DNA of 64,000 nt from Taibaiella sp041660405. Lineage in GTDB: Bacteria > Bacteroidota > Bacteroidia > Chitinophagales > Chitinophagaceae. Numbering within the stretch: the stretch's first letter is position 1; each line of letters begins with the position of its first letter. The translations under genes were made by a program, and so were the position numbers. The stretch lies in assembly GCA_041660405.1 (NCBI GenBank), contig JBAZWL010000002.1, positions 1 to 64,000 on the forward strand. Reading direction: 5' to 3'. This document shows, piece by piece, positions 34,001-41,792 of the stretch. The notes beneath the pieces are model-generated. The model was not told the DNA's origin, ran no database searches, and worked only from the letters and a program-made list of their open reading frames with translations.

Positions 34001-35284
34001 CAACTGCCTTTCATATGGAACGGCATTAACGTAACTGCAGGAGGACCTTCAGCAGCTACATATACTACTAATAACGCAGTGGGTTGTGACAGTGTGGTTA
34101 AACTCAACCTTACCGTAAACAATACTTCGGCCTTTACACAATTGATGACAAAATGTAGTAACCAGTTGCCTTTCGTATGGAATGGGATCACGGTGACTAC
34201 AGGTGGTCCCACAGCTGCTACTTATACAATACCTAATTCAGTTGGTTGCGACAGTGTAACTACTTTGAACCTCACGGTTAACAATACTTCTACCTATACC
34301 GATCACGATACCATCTGCGCCAGTGAACTGCCTTATACATGGAACGGCATTACTGTAACATCAGGCGGAACTAGTGCAGCTACTTTTGTTGATACCAATA
34401 CTGCTGGTTGTGATAGCATTGTCACCCTTAATCTTACTGTAACGCCGGCAATACTGCCAACAATCAATATCTCCGTGTTCCCCGCCACTACTGTATCTCC
34501 CGGAACACCGGTAACCTTTACGGCAACAATAACCAATGGAGGTACCGCACCAATACTTCAATGGAAAAAGAACGGCATTAATGTAGGCATCAATAGTGCT
34601 ACCTATACAGACTTCAGTATAGACTCGGGAGATGTTGTTATCTGTACTTTGCTAAGCAATGCACAATGCGCTTTCCCTGATAGCGTATCGAGCAATGAAA
34701 TTACTATAACTGTAATTATACCGCCACCACCATGCCTGGTTCCGGTTACACTTATTTCTACTGATATACAGTTTAGTTCTGCTATATTCAGATGGGCAAA
34801 CGTTGCCAGCGCATCCGGTTACGAAATTGTGTTGGACATGCAGTCGAGCGATCCGTCATCAGGATTATTTACCACAGACACCGCTTATCATGCATCAACA
34901 CTAATGCCGGGAACACATTACTTCCATATCAGAACCCGTTGTGCAAATGGTGATTACTCTCCATGGATAAAAATTACAATTACTATCCAGGATGAAAATG
35001 GCAGCACTGGTACAATAGACCTGAATGGCAACCATAACAGGCTTACCCTTTATCCGAATCCTAATAACGGCATGTTCTTTGTCCAGGGAACAGTATCCGA
35101 AAATAAAGCGAACATTGATGTAGTAGACAAAGCCGGTCGTATCATTTACAGGAGTGAAGCCAATACACCTGGTGGAAAATTAAATCATCGCATTAACCTA
35201 TCTGACAAATTAACTCAAGGCATTTATCTATTACGAGTTATCTCTGGCACCCAGGTTTATGTACTAAGGTTTGTCCATAATTAA
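31076..35284 (+). CDS. SBBP-repeat surface protein with GCDS repeats and T9SS type A tail
   Basis: 1402 residues. Signal peptide to about 21 (AAATEAK). An N-terminal DUF7948-like domain (about 35-260; FTENKGQV, RPDILFTATGD) is followed by SBBP beta-propeller-type repeats (about 265-730; LAKFNTSGALQWGTYIGG and similar). Seven GCDS repeats (about 745-1140; DTICRNDLP..WNG...GCDSIVTLNL) come next, then an Ig-like and a fibronectin type III segment (about 1215-1300) and a type A sorting domain ending VLRFVHN. The GCDS units are the same module as in the giant protein at 1-4292. It is probably a surface adhesin. A paralogue of the front half is encoded at 59374-62328. Confidence 0.9.
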   Translation: MMKKLLFCLSVLLFLAAATEAKKPNGSPATVSTLKKALPLLFTENKGQVTNIEGKPRPDILFTATGDHTQLFLTATGIQYQFTRIIYPEGYGARGIDAAKQEELAKQVETQTHLFSLTLQGANPEPVIRREKKNPFTENFYTPNVPKEGITQVATYEKIVYENIYPHIDWVLYSQGKKLKYDFVVHPGGDPSLIKLNIQDAESVSITAAGELLMKTSLGEVKEKAPLSFANGKEVPSRFKQNSDGTIGFEITTVPGATLVIDPSVTWGTYYGGTGQENAEGLTLDASGNIYIAGITASTTSIAMTGGYQTTINAVHNNFLVKFNASGTPLWATYYGSACAAQPGTNLGQGGACATDNSGNVYLLATTPVAPLTVDMSTPGAYQTVPGGSSDAYLVKFNASGVRQWATYYGGSGYEYTFGCTSNAAGDVYITGITISSSGIATAGAHQTVYGGGGSDFFLAKFNTSGALQWGTYIGGTGIEGPAGSGVTSVFHNCALDNLGNILVAGNTESTSGIASPGAQQTVLNGPTDAFLAKFSPSGSRLWSTYFGGSDLDAVVGMSVAVDTSNNNIYLTGDTYSTTGIATAGASQTAYSGNGDNFLAKFNTSGTLQWATYQGNIEWEAPACVSVNAAGSVYLAGGTYSYNTLTGGFKSYNSGGAEGFIFKYSNTGSLQWSSYYGGASIDYITACVTSGQDLFILGKTNSAGNIATSGAFDTTLAGSLGGIDDAFLAKISDIPACFPDSVVVTQTICSNQLPYTWQGNTVPAGGINVATDTLTNATGCDSVLHLTLIVKPISTLIVNDTVCRNDLPFVWNSISVPAPATGNTTTATYTTPAANNCDSIVTLNLYIRDTSAVTVTKTYCRNDLPVVWNGFTIPITANSNPAYAIYATTNMGGCDSIVKLNLVVRDTFALTVHDTICRNDFPLVWNGITINSPAGNSATAIYNGSSMYGCDSVVTLQLHVKDTSAFTVLMTKCSNQLPFIWNGINVTAGGPSAATYTTNNAVGCDSVVKLNLTVNNTSAFTQLMTKCSNQLPFVWNGITVTTGGPTAATYTIPNSVGCDSVTTLNLTVNNTSTYTDHDTICASELPYTWNGITVTSGGTSAATFVDTNTAGCDSIVTLNLTVTPAILPTINISVFPATTVSPGTPVTFTATITNGGTAPILQWKKNGINVGINSATYTDFSIDSGDVVICTLLSNAQCAFPDSVSSNEITITVIIPPPPCLVPVTLISTDIQFSSAIFRWANVASASGYEIVLDMQSSDPSSGLFTTDTAYHASTLMPGTHYFHIRTRCANGDYSPWIKITITIQDENGSTGTIDLNGNHNRLTLYPNPNNGMFFVQGTVSENKANIDVVDKAGRIIYRSEANTPGGKLNHRINLSDKLTQGIYLLRVISGTQVYVLRFVHN

Positions 35285-35300
35285 ACGATTACTATTTTTA

Positions 35301-35338
35301 AAAGCCCTTGTCTTCTAAATTGGACAAGGGCTTTTTTT
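35301..35338 (+). terminator. Rho-independent terminator
   Basis: 12-bp arms AAAGCCCTTGTC (35301-35312) and GACAAGGGCTTT (35323-35334) with a T run to 35338. It lies 16 bp after the 31076-35284 stop. Confidence 0.92.
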
Positions 35339-35355
35339 GTGAAGGCACGATAACT

Positions 35356-35405
35356 GCAATTATATAAAAAGCCGATCATTTCAGATCGGCTTTTTATATA
35401 ATTGC
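35356..35405. terminator. Bidirectional terminator between convergent genes
   Basis: Perfect 22-bp arms (35356-35377 and 35384-35405, core AAAAAGCCGATC / GATCGGCTTTTT) with a 6-nt loop ATTTCA. T tracts follow the GC core on both strands, so it can end the minus-strand phosphatase operon and back up the plus-strand terminator. Confidence 0.88.
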
Positions 35406-35483
35406 TATATTTTACAATTCACGAGCGTCATTTATGTTAGTGTAACATTATTTCCAGAGATCATTTCTTATTCTTTTTAAAAA

Positions 35484-36962
35484 TCAAGCATGTAGCAGTA
35501 ATTGCTCTTCAAACACATTACCAAAACGATCTTTGGCTATCACTTTTATTTCCTTTGCATCTGTTGATGGCTTTGCTATGAAGAGGTGATCTGTAATATT
35601 AGGTTCCACACCTTTATGCCGTAGCGGCTTATCTTTCCCTTTGTATAACTCTATGGCTGCCGCATCCTGGCCGATATACTTTTCCATACCCCCTTTGCTT
35701 ACTCCATCTTCAAACCACTCAATACTCCATTGCTCATCATGATTCCAGATATTGGCCATAAAATGCTCCGGCTTGTCTTCGATAACACCAGGTCTGTAAA
35801 GCCTCATTTGATGTGACTTCTCAAATCCGGTAGATTTATAATACCAACTGATCTGATCTCCATCTACTTCAAATACGCCATAACCATTTGGCGTACCGTC
35901 GCCACATATAGGCCCAGACCACCATGCACCACATAGCGTACCCAAGTTGTGTTCAATAATATTATCCTTTTCCCAAACCTCGTTCCAATGAGTATGCCCG
36001 GAAACGATTTGTACTTTATATGGTTTTAATAAATCGTATAGTGCCTGTCTGTTCATAACTACTCCGCCTATGGAATCTTCTTTCTGTTTCTCGCGTTTGC
36101 GGGCGCCTGTATTAGAAGGGATATGCATAGCTACGACTACTGTATTACCTTTGGGTACAAATTGCAGATCCTTCTCCAGCCACTTCAATTGTTCTTCCGT
36201 GAGATAACCGATATACCGGTGTCCAGTCCCGATAAAGAAAACATCATCAAGTACTACATAGTGTACTTTACCTCTATTGAAGGAATAATAAGTCGGGCCA
36301 AAAAGTGAAGTGAAGGTAGCCTGCGACTCATCATCAGTCCTGGCGTTATAATCCATATCATGATTGCCTATTACCTGGAAGAAAGGTATTCCTGTCGTTG
36401 CTACACCTTTTTTATAATCATCATACACTTCAAAATGATCGAAAGCAATATCACCACAGGCTATTCCAAATACAGGAACATTGCCCATGTCTATAACATG
36501 CGCCTTTGTGTCGGGGACAGAAGTCTGGTGAAAGAAATCGGTATCAGCGGCATTCTGCATCTGGGGATCTGCCCATACAATAAAAGTATGCTTATCATCA
36601 TCCACTGCAAGTTTATGAAGTTCAAAATTGATTTCTTCAGCTTTACCATTTTTGTTCAGCAGCTTATAAAACTTTGCTATGCCTTTGTCATTGGGTATTT
36701 CATATCCTGATGGAAGAGAAACAAAAATGAATTTTGCATCGTGGTGAGTACTTATCTTATATATACCATTCCCATCAGTCTGTGCTACGGTATACCCATC
36801 GCTTACAATAACGCTGGGAATACCTTTCCCCTCATGAGAAATTTTTCCCTTTACTTGCCTGGAAACAAATTCGGCACCTTCATGTGTCCAGGATTCTGCT
36901 GCCGGAAGTGCCAGACCTGCTGATAATAATCCAATACTCTTTAAAAAATTTCTTCGTTGCAT
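35484..36962 (-). CDS. Calcineurin-like phosphoesterase with N- and C-terminal accessory domains
   Basis: 492 residues. The N-terminus MQRRNFLKSIGLLSAG resembles a Tat-type signal. A beta-sandwich domain (about 30-120), a metallophosphatase core (about 125-345; WADPQMQ, GDIAFD, GNHDMD, AMHIP, SGHTHWNE) and a C-terminal accessory domain (about 360-490) match the three-domain calcineurin-like family common in Bacteroidota. The first motif is DPQ rather than the usual DxH. It likely hydrolyses phosphomono- or diesters outside the cytoplasm with two metal ions. It is the last gene of the operon starting with the ECF sigma factor at 46752, just before the terminator at 35356-35405. Confidence 0.9.
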   Translation of the reverse strand: MQRRNFLKSIGLLSAGLALPAAESWTHEGAEFVSRQVKGKISHEGKGIPSVIVSDGYTVAQTDGNGIYKISTHHDAKFIFVSLPSGYEIPNDKGIAKFYKLLNKNGKAEEINFELHKLAVDDDKHTFIVWADPQMQNAADTDFFHQTSVPDTKAHVIDMGNVPVFGIACGDIAFDHFEVYDDYKKGVATTGIPFFQVIGNHDMDYNARTDDESQATFTSLFGPTYYSFNRGKVHYVVLDDVFFIGTGHRYIGYLTEEQLKWLEKDLQFVPKGNTVVVAMHIPSNTGARKREKQKEDSIGGVVMNRQALYDLLKPYKVQIVSGHTHWNEVWEKDNIIEHNLGTLCGAWWSGPICGDGTPNGYGVFEVDGDQISWYYKSTGFEKSHQMRLYRPGVIEDKPEHFMANIWNHDEQWSIEWFEDGVSKGGMEKYIGQDAAAIELYKGKDKPLRHKGVEPNITDHLFIAKPSTDAKEIKVIAKDRFGNVFEEQLLLHA

Positions 36963-37007
36963 GTGCCCGTATTTATGTAATCAATAAACTTTGCTGTAGC
37001 CTTTTTA

Positions 37008-37307
37008 TCATGAAACCTTAAACTGAAAATCAAGAAAGTGGGTGACACTCTTGTCTGCTTTATGTTTCAGATGCTTTTTTCTTAATAGAATACGAGTCTG
37101 TTTTTTAACACCTTCATATCTTTGAATCAACTCCCGCAACTCTTTCATTTTGGACTGATAGATATCAAAGTAATCTTGCATAGTCTCATAATTATCTTTC
37201 AAATGCTTTCCTTCACTATCCCAAATGCCGGAAGCTTTGAGCTGGTCCAGCTTTTCAGCAACATGTGCACAGAAATTACGATGTTGTGTAGGGCTAATGT
37301 GAGACAT
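37008..37307 (-). CDS. Small coiled-coil protein, family shared with 20982-21383
   Basis: 99 residues, no signal peptide, charged and helical. It starts MSHISPTQHRNF; the helix around residues 45-70 carries IYQSKMKELRELIQRYEGV, and a basic stretch (about 71-85) follows. The same layout is found at 20982-21383. It is encoded inside the phosphatase operon, 34 bp after the ENPP-type phosphatase gene and 45 bp before the calcineurin-type gene, so it is a real part of the transcript. It is probably cytoplasmic; the function is unknown. Confidence 0.78.
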   Translation of the reverse strand: MSHISPTQHRNFCAHVAEKLDQLKASGIWDSEGKHLKDNYETMQDYFDIYQSKMKELRELIQRYEGVKKQTRILLRKKHLKHKADKSVTHFLDFQFKVS

Positions 37308-37341
37308 AGATTTTCATTTTTAATTCAGCAATTCAATATTA

Positions 37342-38694
37342 TTAGTCAATGAGTAAACCAGCAGGAACCTTGCCTTCCATTCCTTTCAACTCCAATCCTA
37401 GCAACTTTACAATTATAGGTGCAATATCAGTTAGGCTCATCTGCTCTATTAGTTTATCACTCTTACTAATTCCTGCACCATAAGCTACAAAGCCCGTTTG
37501 TATTTCTTTAAAGTCAGGAAAGTAGCCATGAGTACCGCCTTTGGTGGCTTTAGTCACTTCTCCCGTAACTGCTCCTCGAATTGTAATACCAGGAGTAGCT
37601 GCCAACGCTAATGCTGCATTGGGATCAGCCCCCGCAGCTTCAAGTGCAGCCTTATTCAGGATGCGAAACATTTTTCTTTGATCTTCAGGCAAGGCGTTCA
37701 GTATATAATTCACTTTATCAAGTGTAGCCTTATCATTAGGATCTTTTAACCTTAAGAATGCTCCTCCACCTCCGGCATGAAACATTGCTTTCCATTTTCC
37801 GGTTTTGGCATCATCCAGCAAACCAGCTTTTTTAAGCAGAACATTTGGAGAAAATGCAGTATTTATAGTAACAAAACCATGATCACCGGTAATCAATATT
37901 GCAGTACTATCCTTAATCCCCGCTTTATCAATAGCTTCAAGCAAAACGCCTATAGCATGGTCTGCAGAAGCAACAGCACGCCTTACAACTGGCCCGTCAC
38001 GACCTTCTATATGCTGCATATGATCAGCAACCGGCAAATGCACAGCGATAAATTCAGGCTTATGTTTACGAATAATATATCCCGCCATTTTTGCCAGATC
38101 ATCATCCATAGACAAATAGTCCTTATCCATATTAAAATCCTGCGCTGTAAGCTTACCCGTAGCATTTTGTTCAAGCTCTTCAAAGAGACCGGCGGGCTTG
38201 GCTGTGGCGGCTGTAGCAGCTCTCCGATCACTACCTCCATCTACATCCCATACATCCGGTACATTGTAATCAATAGATTTCGCACCAACACATACCGGCC
38301 AGATCACTGCCGCCGTATGGCCCCCTCCTTTTTTTACTGCATCAAAAACAGTGGGTACTTTAATAGAATCATAGTTCCAGTACCAACGTACTTTGCCATC
38401 CGACTCCGGTGCAAAAAGATCATTGTAATACACGCCATGTTTGGCCGCATGCACACCTGTAATGATAGTGGTATGATTAGGATAAGTAACGGAAGGAAAT
38501 ATAGGATCAACACCCAGAGCACTTACTCCTTTACTTTTAAGTTGCTGCAGGTTAACAGCAGGCCATTGTTGATCTAAATAAAAATCGGGGCGAAAACCAT
38601 CAATAGTTACCAACACCACATATTTTGCTTTTTGAGCAGATGCATGGCTCAATACACTTAGTGAGCCGATGAAAGCCAGTAGCAGTTTCTTCAT
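37342..38694 (-). CDS. Exported alkaline phosphatase/nucleotide pyrophosphatase (ENPP) family
   Basis: 450 residues. Signal peptide to about 20 (SHASAQ). The family motifs are clear: metal ligand D32 (VTIDGFRP), nucleophile T70 (FPSVTYPNHTT), D224/H228 (ADHMQH), and D271/H272 (TGDHGF), with a later HAGGGGAF. Enzymes of this type release phosphate or nucleotide monophosphates from nucleotides, dinucleotides or phosphodiesters. In this operon it probably acts in the periplasm on material imported by the SusC/SusD pair. It is 34 bp after the DUF5689 gene. Confidence 0.93.
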   Translation of the reverse strand: MKKLLLAFIGSLSVLSHASAQKAKYVVLVTIDGFRPDFYLDQQWPAVNLQQLKSKGVSALGVDPIFPSVTYPNHTTIITGVHAAKHGVYYNDLFAPESDGKVRWYWNYDSIKVPTVFDAVKKGGGHTAAVIWPVCVGAKSIDYNVPDVWDVDGGSDRRAATAATAKPAGLFEELEQNATGKLTAQDFNMDKDYLSMDDDLAKMAGYIIRKHKPEFIAVHLPVADHMQHIEGRDGPVVRRAVASADHAIGVLLEAIDKAGIKDSTAILITGDHGFVTINTAFSPNVLLKKAGLLDDAKTGKWKAMFHAGGGGAFLRLKDPNDKATLDKVNYILNALPEDQRKMFRILNKAALEAAGADPNAALALAATPGITIRGAVTGEVTKATKGGTHGYFPDFKEIQTGFVAYGAGISKSDKLIEQMSLTDIAPIIVKLLGLELKGMEGKVPAGLLID

Positions 38695-38728
38695 TTTAAA
38701 ATTTACTGTTTATGCTATTAAGAATAGA

Positions 38729-40315
38729 TCAATGCCTGAAAAAAGTAACGCCAACTGCTGTTTCAATATCGGGAAGTGTCGCGATTAAAGGCAGATCAAT
38801 TAAAGTAGTTTCCCTCGGCGTAATCCAGGATCCGGCAGTAATCACACCTCCAAGCTTGGAGAAGCTGCTGATATCAGTATTGGGTTGCTTAAAGACATAA
38901 GTATTGGTACCCTGTCCAAAAAAGGGTTGAGCCTCTCCGGTAGTAGCATTTACCTTGTTGTAATGATCATTATCAGGAACCCTGTAACCCATACCATTGC
39001 TGAAAGACGTACCCACTGTAGTACCATAAAATAAAGCATCAACAGGCACGCTTTCAGGTGTCACCGTTGTACCTTCAAATATTGCGATACCATCTGCAGG
39101 ACTACTGTTTCCCATAAATCCACCATTGGAATCGCCGAAACCATCACCGGTAACTGTTGGCGGGTTTGTAGTGCCTACGTTAATTACAATTGTACGAATC
39201 CAGTTGGCTCCACTGATATCAGTGCTTTTACCATTAGTGGCATTATAACCGGCAATCACTTTAGAGTTGGCACCAACATAGAAGAAAGTACCTCTAGCAG
39301 CAAACCCAGAACTCAGATTAAATTTATAAGTACGCGCTCCGCCTTCGGCCCAACCATTAGCTGTAGCAATACCATTATTACAAGTTACCACGCTAAAAGG
39401 TGTTTCCGCAAAATTGATATCGCGCAATGCCATGAATTGAATATACTCATAACCTCCGGAGTGGGTTACATTACCGGATACAGCACCTACAATGGGACAA
39501 TCAGACCCTCTGGAATCAGAAAGAAATCCGGTAATGATAACCGGGGAATTGTAAGGAATACCGGTGATAGCTACATCATCTTTTGTGCGCATCCATATCT
39601 GTTTCTCTGCTTCTTCCTTTTGATCACCATTAGGATTGTAGTACAATGCAAGGCCAGTAAAATTAGCCATACCAGGTATTTCATCACCAGCAAATACAGC
39701 TGTAGCTTCTGTATGTAACTTTATTGCTCCAGGTTCGGCGGAACCATCGTTCAAGCCATAGGTACCTTCATATTTATCTCCTGCACCCACATTCAGCACG
39801 TCTGCGCCAGCAACACTTACTAAAGTACTTTCGTAACGGTCAAAGCTATCGACCAATGATCGTAAAGTCATTTTCACCGGTTCTATGATCTTTCCTGCTC
39901 CTACTTTAGTCACTGTGTTTAAGGATAGTCCCGAAATCTGAAGCATTCCATTTTTGCGTTCCAGCACAGCTCCCGAAAATTCTATTAATACGGAATCACC
40001 AAAAGCAAAAGGTATGTCTGTATTGTTTCCCAGGTCAAGCAGGATGCCCCCATTACCATCCTGGATAGCTACTTTACCGGCAGGCATATTGCCTCCTGTA
40101 TTATTGGATACTACAATGCCACAAAGTTTTTTCAACCCTTTTATCTCATTAGGGTTAAGCGTAACAGATGTGCCTTTGTACATTTTTTTCATATCGCTGA
40201 TCACCGCATAAGGATATGGTGTAGGAACTCCCATTATGCCTGGCTCCTTCATGCACGAAGCACATAAGGAGCATAGGGCAATCAATACTAAGGTGTATAA
40301 TCTTCCGATTTTCAT
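38729..40315 (-). CDS. DUF5689 lipoprotein, long form
   Basis: 528 residues from the ATG at 40315 (MKIGRLYTLVLIALCSLCASCMKE), chosen because it gives a lipoprotein signal (Cys at ASC); an in-frame start at 40390 would add 25 residues that overlap the SusD gene. The N-terminal half matches DUF5689 (SDMKKMYKG, GIVVSNNTGGNMPAGKVAIQDGNGGILLDLG), and the C-terminal half is a beta-rich domain with a PSFSKLGGV-type end that I cannot name. Short DUF5689 proteins (such as 17692-18495) lack this second half. It probably binds substrate on the outer membrane beside SusD. Confidence 0.88.
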   Translation of the reverse strand: MKIGRLYTLVLIALCSLCASCMKEPGIMGVPTPYPYAVISDMKKMYKGTSVTLNPNEIKGLKKLCGIVVSNNTGGNMPAGKVAIQDGNGGILLDLGNNTDIPFAFGDSVLIEFSGAVLERKNGMLQISGLSLNTVTKVGAGKIIEPVKMTLRSLVDSFDRYESTLVSVAGADVLNVGAGDKYEGTYGLNDGSAEPGAIKLHTEATAVFAGDEIPGMANFTGLALYYNPNGDQKEEAEKQIWMRTKDDVAITGIPYNSPVIITGFLSDSRGSDCPIVGAVSGNVTHSGGYEYIQFMALRDINFAETPFSVVTCNNGIATANGWAEGGARTYKFNLSSGFAARGTFFYVGANSKVIAGYNATNGKSTDISGANWIRTIVINVGTTNPPTVTGDGFGDSNGGFMGNSSPADGIAIFEGTTVTPESVPVDALFYGTTVGTSFSNGMGYRVPDNDHYNKVNATTGEAQPFFGQGTNTYVFKQPNTDISSFSKLGGVITAGSWITPRETTLIDLPLIATLPDIETAVGVTFFRH

Positions 40316-40349
40316 TCTATGAGTTTTTATTGAATTATTGCAAATGATT

Positions 40350-41768
40350 TTATTTTTCCCACCATCCTTTACTGTTGCAGTTATCACCACCTATGCGATC
40401 AATCGCTTCATGATAATGGCTGTTGTTTAATAACTGCGTACTGGTAGGATACAAAAGACGTACCGGCATTTTACCATCGTTCAGTGCTTCGGGATTTACC
40501 GGTAATTGAGGATAGCCTGTCCTACGAAACTCGAACCAGGATTCAAGTCCAACGAACCATTGAGCAAGGTATTTCTGCAAGATGATTGTAGATAACTGGC
40601 CATCATAAACAACGCCAGGTTGGGTAAGGTAGGTTTCTGGCGGAGTTACTCCCCAATGCTTCATACTTGATTTCACACCTTCTTCATAAAAACTTTTGGC
40701 ATCGCCACTGATCCAACCTTTCTGCGCGGCTTCGGAAAGTATAAAACATACTTCAGCATAACTTAATATCGTTCCCAATAAGGGAGAAGATTTCAGGTTG
40801 TTTTGTATATAAGAAGTGGAGGATGCAAAAGTCGCTCCATTTTTATAACGACCGTAGCCACTTACTACAGGTATATAATCACCATTCGCTTTAGCATACC
40901 ATACCGGTAGACGTGGGTCTGCTATGTTGACCAGCAAATCAATAATGAATTTACTTGGTGCTTTAGCATTTCCAAAATCCAGATCCCTCGCATTATAAAA
41001 AGGATTAAAAAAGGGTTCAACGCCTGTAAACTTCAGAATAGCTTCATCATCATCAGAGCCAAACACAGGGTATTTGATCTGACTGGACACGATTTCCGCA
41101 ATCTTTTCCGCGCTATGCATCTCTGATCGCTTACTCAGTCGGAGGTAAAGCCTTAAGCGTAATGAATTGCAAAATTTCTTCCACTTTTCTATATCGCCGT
41201 TGTACAGAATGTCGTTGCCGTAAGCAAGTTTGCCAGTTCCAAATAATTTAGCAGCAGAGTCCAGTCCGGCCATCAGGCTTTTGTAAATAGATTCCTGTTG
41301 ATCATAAACAGGCGTAAGGTTGCCCTGATCTCCCATAAACGCTTCCGAGTAAGGTATATCACCGTAGATATCTGTTAATTGAGAACATACATAGGCCTTG
41401 AGTGTAAGTGCTACAGCTACGAAGTTGGAATCCTTATATTCAATAGCCCGGTTATACATGTCCTGGATATTATAGGCAGTACTGTAATGCCTGTCCCATA
41501 TGTAATCTGATTCTGTTGGGGATACATAGTAGCGATGAAATTCAATACCATCCCCTTTATGCACACTATACTGCATCAGTTCGTTACCAATACGATGTGC
41601 CCGACTAAGGTTGGTAACCGTTATATCATATAGAACCGGAGCCAGGAAACTTCCTGGTGTTGCTCCCTGAACATCGTTGGGATTCTTCTGTATCTCGTCA
41701 AAATTTTTAGTACAACCAGCTGTTATCAGCCAGCATATTAATGTCAATAAATAAATTAGCCTGTTCAT
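40350..41768 (-). CDS. SusD/RagB-like outer-membrane lipoprotein
   Basis: 472 residues. A lipoprotein signal ends at ITAGC (Cys 19). The rest is TPR-like and matches the SusD-like family (FDEIQKNPNDVQGATPGSFLAPVLYD, YADIYGDIPYSEAF-type motif seen as LTDIYGDIPYSEA, SWFEFRRTGYP). It should form the ligand-capturing lid on the SusC channel encoded 24 bp upstream. Two SusD-like families exist; this one fits the nutrient-binding, non-glycan group better. The substrate is likely a phosphorylated compound, judged only from the operon. Confidence 0.93.
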   Translation of the reverse strand: MNRLIYLLTLICWLITAGCTKNFDEIQKNPNDVQGATPGSFLAPVLYDITVTNLSRAHRIGNELMQYSVHKGDGIEFHRYYVSPTESDYIWDRHYSTAYNIQDMYNRAIEYKDSNFVAVALTLKAYVCSQLTDIYGDIPYSEAFMGDQGNLTPVYDQQESIYKSLMAGLDSAAKLFGTGKLAYGNDILYNGDIEKWKKFCNSLRLRLYLRLSKRSEMHSAEKIAEIVSSQIKYPVFGSDDDEAILKFTGVEPFFNPFYNARDLDFGNAKAPSKFIIDLLVNIADPRLPVWYAKANGDYIPVVSGYGRYKNGATFASSTSYIQNNLKSSPLLGTILSYAEVCFILSEAAQKGWISGDAKSFYEEGVKSSMKHWGVTPPETYLTQPGVVYDGQLSTIILQKYLAQWFVGLESWFEFRRTGYPQLPVNPEALNDGKMPVRLLYPTSTQLLNNSHYHEAIDRIGGDNCNSKGWWEK

Positions 41769-41792
41769 ATTATTTGCTATTGTGTATGAGTA

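Noticed and set aside
35356..35405. Insertion-element end
   Set aside because: The 22-bp palindrome has a small loop and T tracts on both strands between convergent genes, fitting a bidirectional terminator.
37412..37419. ATTATAGG inside coding sequence (also at 6842 and 41469)
   Set aside because: No ACATA at the right distance and no -7 box; chance occurrences within genes.
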